Assembly: GCF_017877135.1 (NCBI RefSeq)
Contig: NZ_JAGIPH010000003.1
Span: 434,001-498,000, forward strand
Direction of reading: 5' to 3'
Length of the DNA: 64,000 bases
DNA from: Neorhizobium galegae
GTDB taxonomy: Bacteria > Pseudomonadota > Alphaproteobacteria > Rhizobiales > Rhizobiaceae
Of the stretch, positions 29,996-38,990 are shown piece by piece. The notes under the pieces are model-generated. The model made no database searches. It was not told where the DNA came from and saw only the letters and a program-made list of their open reading frames with translations. The translations under genes were made by a program, and so were the position numbers. The first letter of the stretch is position 1. Each line of letters starts with the position of its first letter.

Positions 29996-30089
29996 CGTGG
30001 ACACATCCCACACGCGCTTTTTGCCGCGGCGCACAAAAAAGACGGTGTTTCCCGCCTCAAAACCTCAAATGTGCTGGTGCCTGCGCCCT

Positions 30090-30120
30090 CTTGATGTCAG
30101 TTTGATGAATGACCACATGT
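30090..30120 (+). promoter_or_regulatory. Possible heat-shock (RpoH) promoter of hspQ
   Basis: CTTGATG (30090-30096) and CCACATGT (30113-30120) resemble the RpoH -35 (CTTGAA) and -10 (CCCCATNT) elements with a 16-base spacer. Transcription would begin a few bases before the ribosome-binding site GAAAGGACG. The match is partial. Confidence 0.3.
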
Positions 30121-30142
30121 CATGCGAAAGGACGTTCGCATC

Positions 30143-30472
30143 ATGAAACAGAGAAGCGCAAAGTTTACGATTGGTGAAGTGGTTCGCCACAAGGTGTTTC
30201 CGTTCCGCGGCATCGTGTTTGATGTCGATCCCGAATTTGCCAACACCGAGGAATGGTGGAACTCGATCCCGGCCGAAATCCGTCCCCACAAGGACCAGCC
30301 GTTTTACCACCTGCTCGCGGAAAACGACGAAACGGCCTATGTCGCCTATGTGTCGGAACAAAACCTCATCCACGATGAGAGCGGGGAGCCCCTGCGCAAT
30401 CCGCATGTGTCGCAGATTTTCGATCGCGCCCCGTCCGGGCAGCTGCGCCCGAAAGCCATCCTGGCCCACTGA
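30143..30472 (+). CDS. hspQ: Heat shock protein HspQ
   Basis: 109 aa. Contains the YccV-like/HspQ hemimethylated-DNA-binding fold with AKFTIGEVVRHKVFPFRGIV (residues about 5-24), a tryptophan pair (EEWWNSIPAE) and the YHLLAEND and YVAYVSEQNL segments. In E. coli HspQ is a heat-shock protein that acts as a Lon specificity factor. The ATG at 30143 follows GAAAGGACG; an upstream in-frame ATG at 30122 lies before this site and is unlikely. It is convergent with ialB across a shared hairpin. Confidence 0.93.
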   Translation: MKQRSAKFTIGEVVRHKVFPFRGIVFDVDPEFANTEEWWNSIPAEIRPHKDQPFYHLLAENDETAYVAYVSEQNLIHDESGEPLRNPHVSQIFDRAPSGQLRPKAILAH

Positions 30473-30504
30473 CCGACACGGTCCTGTCGCACGATAGGGC
30501 CATT

Positions 30505-30538
30505 AAAAAACGACGCTGCGGTGGCCGCAGCGTCGTTT
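30505..30538 (-). terminator. Terminator between hspQ and ialB
   Basis: AAACGACGCTGCGG and CCGCAGCGTCGTTT form a 14-bp stem with a 3-base loop; on the minus strand it runs into TTTTTTAATG. It serves ialB directly and may also stop hspQ transcripts. Confidence 0.85.
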
Positions 30539-30571
30539 GGAATTCAGTCGACGACCGTCGGGTCCGTCGTA

Positions 30572-31207
30572 TCAGTTGCCGGCCTTGGCAGCGTTCTGCG
30601 CGTCTTCCAACTTCTTGCGGGCTTCTTCCGCCTTCTTCTGCATGCCTTCCTGGAGGCTGCGCTGGCTTTCGGCGAGCTGCGACTGCGAGATTGCCGGACC
30701 ATCGAAGACGCCGGTGAAGCCGTTCAGCGCAACCTTGATCGGGTTCGGCGCACGGCGAAAATTGATCGAGGTGAAGACCACCTCATTGCCCTTCTTCAGG
30801 CTGGCGATCATCGGATCCGTCAGCGGAATTTCAGCCGTGCAACGGTCGGGGATGCAAAGAACGTAATCGAGCTTCTGGCCCTTGCCACCATCGATCTGCA
30901 TCATCACGCCCGGCTGAATGAGGCGAGCGGAGGGAACCGAGACCTGCAGGATCTTGCGGTTGACCTTGCCTTCGACCGTGATCAGGCCAACGGCGGTGAT
31001 CAACTGTCCGTTCTGCGACAGAAGCACGTTCTGCACGGCGCAGACATCGCTGTCGTCCTGCTTTTCGCACGTCTTGAACCAGCCGAGCGGCGGAGCGCCT
31101 GCCGGTGCTGCAGCATTCTGCGCGAAAGCGGCGACCGGAAGTGCGCCGATGGAAAGTGCCAAAGCGGACATCGCCGTCCGCAGAACCTTGTTTGCCTTAA
31201 GCATCAT
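30572..31207 (-). CDS. Invasion-associated locus B (IalB) family protein
   Basis: 211 aa with a signal peptide (LRTAMSALALSIGALPVAAFA). The IalB-type domain follows, with paired cysteines (FKTCEKQDDSDVCAVQ and LCIPDRCTAE) that likely form disulphides in the periplasm, and the C-terminus is a charged coiled-coil-like helix rich in Glu, Lys and Ala (LQEGMQKKAEEARKKLEDA). The family is named after a Bartonella invasion locus, but it is widespread in free-living rhizobia and no invasion role should be inferred. Tandem ATGs at 31207 and 31204 are the likely start; the frame is open to 31252. Confidence 0.85.
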   Translation of the reverse strand: MMLKANKVLRTAMSALALSIGALPVAAFAQNAAAPAGAPPLGWFKTCEKQDDSDVCAVQNVLLSQNGQLITAVGLITVEGKVNRKILQVSVPSARLIQPGVMMQIDGGKGQKLDYVLCIPDRCTAEIPLTDPMIASLKKGNEVVFTSINFRRAPNPIKVALNGFTGVFDGPAISQSQLAESQRSLQEGMQKKAEEARKKLEDAQNAAKAGN

Positions 31208-31472
31208 ACCAGAATCCGTCTCCTGAAAGCGGTTTTTTGGAGCAGTTGTCACCGCTCCGCGCCGGGGTCTTGGTCCACCACCTGTCGTTTAAATGAGGCA
31301 ATTGAATGACCCGCGTGTTCGGGCGAATCTGTTACATCGCAGCGCCTGCGATATCCAGCACTAGTTTTGAAATTCGCTGGCTCCCCTCCAACTTTCCGGC
31401 CGCTATATTGGTCTTTGTCCGGCCTATGCGCTAGTTTGAGCCCGAATCGTCGAGAAGACCGAGAGGTATAGG

Positions 31473-33296
31473 ATGCGCCGTCTGATCACCCTGTCGCTGG
31501 CAACCCTTCTGCTGGCCGGCCCGTTTGCCACGGGCCCCGCAGGCGCTGCACCCCAGCACGGGCTTGCCATGCATGGCGAGCCGGCGCTGCCACCCGGTTT
31601 CCAGCATTTTCCTTACGTCAATCCGGATGTGAAGAAGGGCGGCAGCATCGCCTACGGCGTGGTCGGCACCTTCGACAGCCTGAACCCTTTCAACCTGAAA
31701 AGCATCCGCACCACAGCCCGCGGCATCTGGGACAATATCTTCGGCAATCTGATCTACGAGACGCTGATGGTGCGCTCCTCCGACGAGCCGTTTACGCTCT
31801 ACGGACTCCTGGCCGAAAGCGTCGAGACGGACGAGGCGCGCAGCTTCATCCAGTTCAACCTCAACCCGAAAGCCAAATGGTCCGACGGAGAACCGGTGAC
31901 GCCCGAGGATGTGATGTTCTCGCTCGAAGTGCTGCGCGACAAGGGACGCACCCCGTTCAGCGCCCGCATGGTCCCGATCGAAAAAATGGAAAAGGTCGGC
32001 GAGCATGGCGTGCGCTTCACCTTCAATGGCAAGGCCGACCGCGAGTTTCCGCTCATCCTGGCAACCGGCACGCCGATCCTGCCCAAACACGCGGTGGATG
32101 TAGCCAGTTTCGACCAGTCGACGCTGAAGACACCGGTGGCGTCCGGCCCCTACCGCATCGCCTCGGTGCAGCCGGGGCAGAAGATTGTCTACGAGCGACG
32201 GCCCGACTACTGGGGGAAGGACATTCCCTCCAAGGTGGGTTTTGACAATTACGACCAGATTTCGGTTGAATATTTCCTGCAGGAAAACAGCCTGTTCGAG
32301 GCCTTCAAGAAGGGCGCGATCAACGTCTATCTCGAGGGCAACCCCACCCACTGGGCGCGCGCCTATGATTTTCCGGCGGTCAGCAGCGGCGATGTTGTGA
32401 AGGACGTCTTTTCGCCGAAACTGCCGACCGGCATGCTGGGCTTCGTCTTCAACCTGCGCCGCCCGATGTTCTACAATCCGGATGTGCGCGCGGCCCTGAC
32501 GCTTGCGTTTGATTTCGAATGGGCCAACCGCAACCTCTTCGATGGCGCCTATACCCGCACGCAAAGCTACTGGCAGAATTCCGAGCTTTCCTCGCTTGGC
32601 CATGCCGCCGACGACAAGGAACTGGCGCTTCTGGGGCAGGCAAAGGACCGGATACCCGCCGATATTCTCGCCGGCACCTCCATGCTGCCGCAGACCGATG
32701 GCTCCGGCGGTGACCGCAAGGTGCTGCGCCAGGTGGTGGAGCGGCTGAAAAAGGCCGGCTACGCCATCGACAAGGGCCGCATGGTCGATGGCAGCGGGCG
32801 TCCGCTTGCCTTCGAAATCATGACGCAAAGTGCCGACCAGGAAAAGGTCGCCATCGCCTTCCAGCGCACGCTGAAGATGATCGGCGTCGAAGCCTCGATC
32901 CGCACCGTCGATGATTCGCAGTACCAGGCCCGCTCGGGCAGTTTCGATTACGACGTGATCATGAAGTCCTACCCCTCGTCGCTGTCGCCCGGCATCGAGC
33001 AGGTCGGGCGCTGGGCGTCCGATTCAAAGGACCGGCAGGGCAGTTTCAATTTTGCAGGCCTTGCTGATCCGGTTGTCGACCGCGTCATCCAGGCCATGCT
33101 GAACGCCCGCTCGAAAGAGGATTTCACCACGGCCGTGCGCGCCTATGACCGGCTGCTGCTGGCCGGCTTCTACATGGTGCCACTCTACCACATCCCCGAG
33201 CAGTGGGTGGCGCGCTGGCGCACCATTGCCCATCCCGATACGGTGCCGCTCTACGGCTACCAGCTGCCCACCTGGTGGGATGTCCGTGCGCAATAG
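31473..33296 (+). CDS. Peptide-type ABC transporter substrate-binding protein (family 5, YejA-like)
   Basis: 607 aa with a signal peptide ending near PAGAAPQ. The SBP family 5 signatures VKKGGSIAYGVVGTFDSLNPF near the N-terminus and the long two-lobed layout fit YejA-type periplasmic binding proteins for oligopeptides or related ligands. The ATG at 31473 follows GAGAGG. No permease or ATPase gene is next to it, so it is an orphan component in this window; the partners may lie elsewhere. The next gene on the strand encodes a thiol oxidoreductase. Confidence 0.85.
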   Translation: MRRLITLSLATLLLAGPFATGPAGAAPQHGLAMHGEPALPPGFQHFPYVNPDVKKGGSIAYGVVGTFDSLNPFNLKSIRTTARGIWDNIFGNLIYETLMVRSSDEPFTLYGLLAESVETDEARSFIQFNLNPKAKWSDGEPVTPEDVMFSLEVLRDKGRTPFSARMVPIEKMEKVGEHGVRFTFNGKADREFPLILATGTPILPKHAVDVASFDQSTLKTPVASGPYRIASVQPGQKIVYERRPDYWGKDIPSKVGFDNYDQISVEYFLQENSLFEAFKKGAINVYLEGNPTHWARAYDFPAVSSGDVVKDVFSPKLPTGMLGFVFNLRRPMFYNPDVRAALTLAFDFEWANRNLFDGAYTRTQSYWQNSELSSLGHAADDKELALLGQAKDRIPADILAGTSMLPQTDGSGGDRKVLRQVVERLKKAGYAIDKGRMVDGSGRPLAFEIMTQSADQEKVAIAFQRTLKMIGVEASIRTVDDSQYQARSGSFDYDVIMKSYPSSLSPGIEQVGRWASDSKDRQGSFNFAGLADPVVDRVIQAMLNARSKEDFTTAVRAYDRLLLAGFYMVPLYHIPEQWVARWRTIAHPDTVPLYGYQLPTWWDVRAQ

Positions 33297-33333
33297 CGCC
33301 GGTCTCGCCTCGCCCTCTTGAAGGACCCTTGCA

Positions 33334-34005
33334 ATGGAAAAACTGACAATCGATCTCGTTTCGGACGTGGTCTGCCCCTGGTGCTATCTCGGCAAGGCGC
33401 GGCTGGAACTGGCGATCGCCGAGGTGCAGGACGAGGTCGGCATCGACATCAACTGGCGCCCCTATCGTCTTAATCCCGATTATCCGGCTGAAGGCGTCGA
33501 CCAGAAGGCCGCACTCGAGGCAAAGCTCGGCGGCGCAGAGGCCGTGAAGCGCGGGCACGAGATGCTGACCGGGCTCGGCCGCGAGGTGGGTATCGCCTTT
33601 GATTTCGATGCGATCCGCATCGGCCCCAATACGCTGGACGCCCATCGGCTGATCCATTGGGCGATGATCGAGGGACGCGAGATCCAGGACAAGGTGGTCG
33701 ACCGCCTGTTCAAGGCCAACTTCGAAGAGGGCAAAAATGTCGGCGACCATGCGGTGCTGCTGGCCATTGCCGAGGAGGCCGGCCTCGATCGCAGCGTCAT
33801 TGCACCGCTTCTCGCCTCCGACGCCGACAAGGATACGGTGATTGCGGAAATCGAGGCGGCGCAGAAAATGGGCGTCAACGGCGTGCCCTTCTTCATCATC
33901 GACCAGCAATATGCCGTGAGCGGCGCCCAGACGCCGGATGTGCTGGCCAACGCCTTTCGCGAGATTGCCAAGGCCAAAGCCGAGGCCCGCGCCGGCATGA
34001 ACTGA
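33334..34005 (+). CDS. DsbA family oxidoreductase (FrnE-like)
   Basis: 223 aa, no signal peptide, hence cytoplasmic. The thioredoxin-fold active site is Cys14-Pro-Trp-Cys17 (SDVVCPWCYLG), and NGVPFFIIDQQYAVSGAQ carries the cis-proline region. FrnE-like proteins are 2-hydroxychromene-isomerase/DsbA relatives linked to oxidative-stress tolerance and some polyketide pathways; the substrate is unknown here. It begins 38 bp after the solute-binding protein gene and ends before a terminator. Confidence 0.88.
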   Translation: MEKLTIDLVSDVVCPWCYLGKARLELAIAEVQDEVGIDINWRPYRLNPDYPAEGVDQKAALEAKLGGAEAVKRGHEMLTGLGREVGIAFDFDAIRIGPNTLDAHRLIHWAMIEGREIQDKVVDRLFKANFEEGKNVGDHAVLLAIAEEAGLDRSVIAPLLASDADKDTVIAEIEAAQKMGVNGVPFFIIDQQYAVSGAQTPDVLANAFREIAKAKAEARAGMN

Positions 34006-34057
34006 AACAGTCTCGTCTTTTGCCAAGCGCGATTGACGGGCCCGTCCATCGGACCTA

Positions 34058-34091
34058 TCCCGGCAGGATAAGAACCTTGCCGGGATTTTTT
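34058..34091 (+). terminator. Rho-independent terminator after the FrnE-like gene
   Basis: TCCCGGCA pairs with TGCCGGGA, extended by two more pairs around a bulge, followed by TTTTTT. It ends only 2-3 bases before the GTG start proposed for the next gene. Confidence 0.8.
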
Positions 34092-34093
34092 GT

Positions 34094-35038
34094 GTGCGCG
34101 CCTCCGATTCGACCCTGAAGGGCGTCCTGATCGCCTTTGCCTGCTTTGCCGCCTACTCCTTCAGCGATGCCTCCATCAAACTGGTGGAGGGGCGCGTACC
34201 GCCCTTCCAGGCGGGCTTCATCGGAACCCTGGTCGGCGTCCTGGCCGTGCCCTTCCTTCTCAAATCCGGCGATCGCTGGACGGACATGGTGCGCACCACC
34301 AACCGCCCGCTCTGGCTGCTGCGCTTCTTCTGCTCGGCCATCGGCACCGTCGGCAGCATTGTCGCCTTCACGCATCTGTCGATGGCGGAAGCCTTCTGCC
34401 TGATCTTCCTGCTGCCGTCCTTTGCCACGATCATGTCGGTGATCTTCTTGAAGGACAAGGTCGGCGCAAAGCGCTGGGCGGCCGTGGCGCTCGGCTTTCT
34501 GGGAGTTCTGGTGGTGCTGCGTCCCGGCTTTCGCGAGCTGTCGTTTGCGCATCTGACAGCGCTCGCCTCCGGCTTTACCGCAGCCATATCCGTCATCATC
34601 TATCGCTATCTGGGACCGAGCGAAAAGAACATCTCGATGTATGGCGCCGGTCTTCTCGGCGGCATCAGCGTCTGCGCGGTCGCCATGCTGCCGAACCTCA
34701 TGATGCCCGGCGCCTACGACATCCTGCTGATCGTCATCTTCGGCCTCCTCGCCGCCGTCGGCACCGTGCTTCTGATGGTTGCCTCCTTCTACGCGCCTGC
34801 GGCCGTCGTCACCCCCATCCAGTACAGCCAGATGCTCTGGGCGATCCTGCTCGGCTACCTCATCTTCGGCGATGGCGTGGATCTCTGGATGGGCGTCGGC
34901 ATCGCCCTTATCGTCGGCTCGGGCCTGCTCACCCTGTCACGCGAACGCACCCGCGGTGTCGCCCTTCCCCCGCCCGTTGCCGGTCAGAGCGAAGCAACGC
35001 TTGCAGTGAAGCCGGAATCGGGCGACACGCGCGGCTGA
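34094..35038 (+). CDS. DMT family (EamA) transporter
   Basis: 314 aa, ten hydrophobic helices in two EamA repeats; the first helix follows the start directly (TLKGVLIAFACFAAYSFSDA) and the C-terminal tail is polar. Family members export small metabolites; substrate unknown. The only convincing start is the GTG at 34094: no ATG occurs before the first helix. Its possible ribosome-binding site (CGGGA, 34081-34085) lies in the right arm of the preceding terminator hairpin, so initiation may depend on that hairpin being open. It is convergent with mfd, 10 bp apart. Confidence 0.82.
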   Translation: MRASDSTLKGVLIAFACFAAYSFSDASIKLVEGRVPPFQAGFIGTLVGVLAVPFLLKSGDRWTDMVRTTNRPLWLLRFFCSAIGTVGSIVAFTHLSMAEAFCLIFLLPSFATIMSVIFLKDKVGAKRWAAVALGFLGVLVVLRPGFRELSFAHLTALASGFTAAISVIIYRYLGPSEKNISMYGAGLLGGISVCAVAMLPNLMMPGAYDILLIVIFGLLAAVGTVLLMVASFYAPAAVVTPIQYSQMLWAILLGYLIFGDGVDLWMGVGIALIVGSGLLTLSRERTRGVALPPPVAGQSEATLAVKPESGDTRG

Positions 35039-35048
35039 GGCTTAGCCC

Positions 35049-38000
35049 TCAGCTTTTCCGCGCCAGTTCTGCCAGCTGCACCATGATCTGAGCTGCCGTG
35101 GCCAGCCGTTTTTCCGGCGTTGGCAGATCGCGCGAGAGCATGATCGAGTGGTCGGGGCGGATTTTGGCCATCGAGCCTTGCTTAGCGATATAGCCCACAA
35201 GGCCGGCCGGGTTCGGGAACTGCTTGTCGCGCAGTTGCAGCACGATCCCCTTCGGGCCCGCCTCGACCTTTTCCACATTGGCGGTGCGGCAGAGCGACTT
35301 GATGTAGACGACCTTCAACAGGTTCTGCACCTCGACCGGCATGGGTCCGAAGCGGTCCATCATCTCGGCGCCGAAGCCATCGATCTCCGACAGTTCCGTC
35401 AGCTCGCCAAGGCGGCGGTAGAGGCCCATGCGCAGGTGAAGGTCCGGCACATAGTTGTCAGGGATCATCACCGTGATGCCGACGGAAATCTGCGGCGACC
35501 AGCCGGTGTCGTGCACCTCATCGTCGCCCTTCACCTCGGCCACCGCCTCCTCCAGCATCTGCTGGTAAAGTTCGAAGCCGACTTCCTTGATATGGCCGGA
35601 CTGCTCTTCGCCCAGCAGATTGCCGGCGCCGCGGATGTCGAGATCGTGGCTGGCGAGCTGGAAGCCGGCGCCCAGCGTGTCAAGCGATTGCAGCACCTTC
35701 AGGCGCCGCTCGGCGGTCGTTGTCAGCGTCTTGTTGACCGGCAGCGTGAAGAGCGCGAAGGCGCGCACCTTGGAGCGGCCAACGCGGCCACGCAGCTGGT
35801 AGAGCTGCGCAAGCCCGAACATGTCGGCGCGGTGGACGATCAGCGTATTGGCCGTAGGCACATCGAGCCCCGATTCCACGATTGTGGTCGACAGAAGCAC
35901 ATCATATTTGCCGTCGTAGAAGGCATTCATGATGTCTTCGAGCTCACCCGCCGCCATCTGTCCATGAGCGATCGCCACCTTCAACTCCGGTACGTCCGAT
36001 TGCAGGAAGGCCTGGATTTCCGGCAGGTCGGCAAGCCGCGGGCAGACGTAAAAACTCTGGCCGCCGCGATAGTGCTCGCGCATCAGTGTTTCGCGGATGA
36101 CCAGCGGATCGAAGGGCGAAATGAAGGTGCGAACCGCCATGCGGTCGACCGGAGGCGTGGTGATCAGCGACAGTTCGCGAACGCCGGTCATGGCAAGCTG
36201 CAGCGTGCGCGGGATGGGCGTGGCCGACAGCGTCAGCACATGCACGTCGCTCTTCAGCTCTTTCAGCTTTTCCTTGTGCTTCACGCCAAAATGCTGCTCC
36301 TCATCGATGATGAGAAGGCCGAGATTGGCGAACTTGATGCCGGTGCCGAGAAGCGCATGGGTGCCGACGACGATATCCACCTTGCCTTCGGATATGTCCT
36401 TCTTGGTCTGGTTAAGCTCCTTGGTGGTCACGAGCCGCGAGGCCTGTTCCACCCGGATCGGCAAGCCGCGGAAGCGTTCGCGAAAGGTCTTGAAATGCTG
36501 GCGGGCAAGAAGCGTCGTCGGGACCACGACGGCCACCTGCGCGCCGTTCATGGCGGCGAAGAAGGCGGCGCGCAGTGCCACTTCCGTCTTGCCGAAACCG
36601 ACGTCGCCGCAGACGAGGCGATCCATCGGCCGGCCGGCAGCCAGATCCTCCCGCACCGAATCGATGGCATTCGCCTGATCTTCCGTCTCGTCATAGGGGA
36701 AGCGGGCGGCGAACTCGTCATAGAGCCCTTCGGGCGTCGCGAGAACCGGTGCGCGGCGGGTGATGCGGGTGGCGGCAAGCTTGATCAGCGCATCGGCCAT
36801 GTCGAGCAGGCGCTTCTTCAGCTTGGCCTTGCGGGCCTGCCAGGCACCGCCGCCGAGCTTGTCGAGCTGGGCTTCGGCGGCATCCGAGCCGTAGCGTGAC
36901 AGGAGGTCGATGTTTTCAACCGGCAGGAACAGCTTTGCCTGATCGGCATAATGCAGTTCGAGACAGGCCCTCGGCGCTCCCGCCGCCTCGATGGTGACGA
37001 GGCCGACAAAGCGGCCGATCCCGTGTTCGGCATGGACCACCAGCGAGCCTTCGTCGAGCCCTGCCACTTCCGAGATGAAATCGGCGCCGCGCTTGCGGCG
37101 CTTGGAGCGACGCACCATACGGTCGCCGAGAATGTCCTGCTCGCCGATGACGACGAGATCGCCCGTTTCGAAGCCACCCTCGAGCGACAGCACGGCCGCG
37201 GCCGCCTCGCCCTTCTGCAGCGTCTTCAGGTCGGAGAATTTTTCGATCTGGCGCACCCGCTTCAGGCCGCGCTCGTCCAGCACCTGCAGGAGACGGTCAA
37301 GCGAACCGGCGGACCAGCCGGTGATCAGCACCTTGGAGCCTTCGGCGCGCTTGTCGGCGATATGCTTGACGACGAGATCAAAGACGTTGACGCGCTCGTC
37401 GCGCTGCACGCGTTCGGCTTCCGCATCGGCTTGCGCCTTTGCCCAGCGCGGGCCGGCATGGGCATCGAGCGCCACCACGCGGCGCGCCTCACCGTCATGC
37501 TCGTTGAACGGCGTCAGGCGAAGGGCGCCGGCAGCATCAAGTTGCGCGGCAATGTCCTTGCCCGTCAGGTAAAGCTGGCCGGGAGACACAGGCTTGTAGG
37601 GGGCCGATTGCGCCGTCGTTCCCTTTCCGGTGCCGCCGGTGTTCTGGCGGGCGTCGAAATAGTCGAGAATGAGCTTGGAGCGCTCCTGGGCCGCCTCGCG
37701 TGCCGTGTGGTCGGTGACGATGCGAAAGCCCTTCAGATAGTCGAAGGCGGTTTCCAGCGTATCGTAGAACAGCGGCAGCCAGTGCTCCATGCCGGCGTAG
37801 CGGCGGCCTTCGGAAACCGCCTGATAGAGCGCGTCGTCACGGGTCGCCGCGCCGAAGGTCGACAGGTAGGCCTTGCGGAAACGGCTGATCGTATCCGGCG
37901 TCAGCGTCACCTCGCTCATCGGGTTGAGGTCGAGCGAGCGGGCCTGGCCCGTCGTGCGCTGGCTTGCCGGATCGAAGGTGCGGATCGTTTCCAGCGTATC

Positions 38001-38570
38001 GCCGAAGAAATCGAGCCGCACCGGCTCCTCTGTTCCGGGAACGAAAACATCGAGAATGCCGCCGCGCACGGCAAATTCACCCACTTCGCGCACGGTCGAC
38101 ACCCGGTCGAACCCGTTGCGCTCAAGGCGAGCGGCAATATCGTCCATGCGGACGACATTGCCGGGACGCGCGGAAAAGGCCAGGCTGTCGATCACCTCGG
38201 CCGGCGCGATCTTCTGCATCATCGCATTGACGGTGACGAGCACGATCGCCGGATGCGGCTTCTTGGCATGGGCAATCAGGCCCGACAGTGCCGTCAGCCG
38301 TCGCGCCGAGACATAGGCGCTCGGGGAGACGCGGTCATAGGGCAGGCAGTCCCAGGCCGGCAGCGTCAGCACCGGAATATCGGGCGCCAGGAAGGACAGC
38401 ATCTGTTCGATATCAGCCATGCGCTGGCCGTCGGAGATCACATAGGCCACCGGCTGGCCGGTGCGCGCAAGCTCGGCCAGCAGCAGCGGCTCCATGCCCG
38501 CCTGCACATTGGCAATGGTGAGCCCCGCCGCAGACGCAGCGATCTTCTTTGCGTCGAAACCTGAAATCAT
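35049..38570 (-). CDS. mfd: Transcription-repair coupling factor
   Basis: 1173-aa DNA translocase that removes stalled RNA polymerase and recruits UvrA. The N-terminal third resembles UvrB (LPAWDCLPYDRVSPSA); the RNA polymerase-interacting region (EVAGLDEGSLVVHAEHGIGR) precedes the helicase part with Walker A GDVGFGKTEVAL, the DEEQHFG box and QLRGRVGRS, and a C-terminal TRCF domain. Length is normal. It overlaps sdhE by 4 bp (ATGA), so it is probably translated from the same mRNA. Three repair genes (uvrA, mfd, recG) lie in the window. Confidence 0.98.
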   Translation of the reverse strand: MISGFDAKKIAASAAGLTIANVQAGMEPLLLAELARTGQPVAYVISDGQRMADIEQMLSFLAPDIPVLTLPAWDCLPYDRVSPSAYVSARRLTALSGLIAHAKKPHPAIVLVTVNAMMQKIAPAEVIDSLAFSARPGNVVRMDDIAARLERNGFDRVSTVREVGEFAVRGGILDVFVPGTEEPVRLDFFGDTLETIRTFDPASQRTTGQARSLDLNPMSEVTLTPDTISRFRKAYLSTFGAATRDDALYQAVSEGRRYAGMEHWLPLFYDTLETAFDYLKGFRIVTDHTAREAAQERSKLILDYFDARQNTGGTGKGTTAQSAPYKPVSPGQLYLTGKDIAAQLDAAGALRLTPFNEHDGEARRVVALDAHAGPRWAKAQADAEAERVQRDERVNVFDLVVKHIADKRAEGSKVLITGWSAGSLDRLLQVLDERGLKRVRQIEKFSDLKTLQKGEAAAAVLSLEGGFETGDLVVIGEQDILGDRMVRRSKRRKRGADFISEVAGLDEGSLVVHAEHGIGRFVGLVTIEAAGAPRACLELHYADQAKLFLPVENIDLLSRYGSDAAEAQLDKLGGGAWQARKAKLKKRLLDMADALIKLAATRITRRAPVLATPEGLYDEFAARFPYDETEDQANAIDSVREDLAAGRPMDRLVCGDVGFGKTEVALRAAFFAAMNGAQVAVVVPTTLLARQHFKTFRERFRGLPIRVEQASRLVTTKELNQTKKDISEGKVDIVVGTHALLGTGIKFANLGLLIIDEEQHFGVKHKEKLKELKSDVHVLTLSATPIPRTLQLAMTGVRELSLITTPPVDRMAVRTFISPFDPLVIRETLMREHYRGGQSFYVCPRLADLPEIQAFLQSDVPELKVAIAHGQMAAGELEDIMNAFYDGKYDVLLSTTIVESGLDVPTANTLIVHRADMFGLAQLYQLRGRVGRSKVRAFALFTLPVNKTLTTTAERRLKVLQSLDTLGAGFQLASHDLDIRGAGNLLGEEQSGHIKEVGFELYQQMLEEAVAEVKGDDEVHDTGWSPQISVGITVMIPDNYVPDLHLRMGLYRRLGELTELSEIDGFGAEMMDRFGPMPVEVQNLLKVVYIKSLCRTANVEKVEAGPKGIVLQLRDKQFPNPAGLVGYIAKQGSMAKIRPDHSIMLSRDLPTPEKRLATAAQIMVQLAELARKS

Positions 38571-38896
38571 TCCGGGCGACCGTGCTTTTCTTCAAGCGCC
38601 TCGATGGTGACGATGTCGAAATCCGGGCGATAGGCCATCAGGCGGGCAAACATAGGGGTCTGAAGACGGGCAGGCACCGGGTCGGCGCCGGTAATCCAGC
38701 GGTTCAGGTCCTGATCCTCTTCCGCCATGATCGCCTCGAACTCATCGAGTTCGGCGTCCGACAGGTCGGCAATATGGTTTTCGGCGAACTGGCCGAAGAC
38801 GAGATCCATCTCGCGAATGCCGCGATGCCAGCAGCGGTAGAGCATCCGGCGGCGGCGGGGATCAAGATCAGCGCTGGAGCGCGACAGTCCGGTCAT
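38567..38896 (-). CDS. sdhE: Succinate dehydrogenase flavin assembly factor (SdhE/Sdh5 family)
   Basis: 109 aa. Small helical protein with the diagnostic RGxxE motif (RCWHRGIREMDLVFGQF) that helps attach FAD to the flavoprotein subunit of succinate dehydrogenase or fumarate reductase. The segment DLNRWITG is also typical. The ATG at 38896 is used. It overlaps mfd by 4 bp and is divergent from recG with a gap of under 100 bp, the standard order in rhizobia (mfd-sdhE/recG). Confidence 0.93.
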   Translation of the reverse strand: MTGLSRSSADLDPRRRRMLYRCWHRGIREMDLVFGQFAENHIADLSDAELDEFEAIMAEEDQDLNRWITGADPVPARLQTPMFARLMAYRPDFDIVTIEALEEKHGRPE

Positions 38897-38990
38897 GAGC
38901 GTAAAACCTTTGTTGAGCCGCTGATATAGGATGAAAACTTCTCCGTGTCAGCCTTGCCAAGCGGCCAAATTCCAGCGCATTTTGCCGGCC

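Noticed and set aside
35148..36899. Long plus-strand open frame antisense to mfd
   Set aside because: Same codon-bias shadow effect; the composition is not protein-like and mfd is certain. The same holds for the long frames antisense to recG, gyrA, tmk/dac, glnA and glmS.
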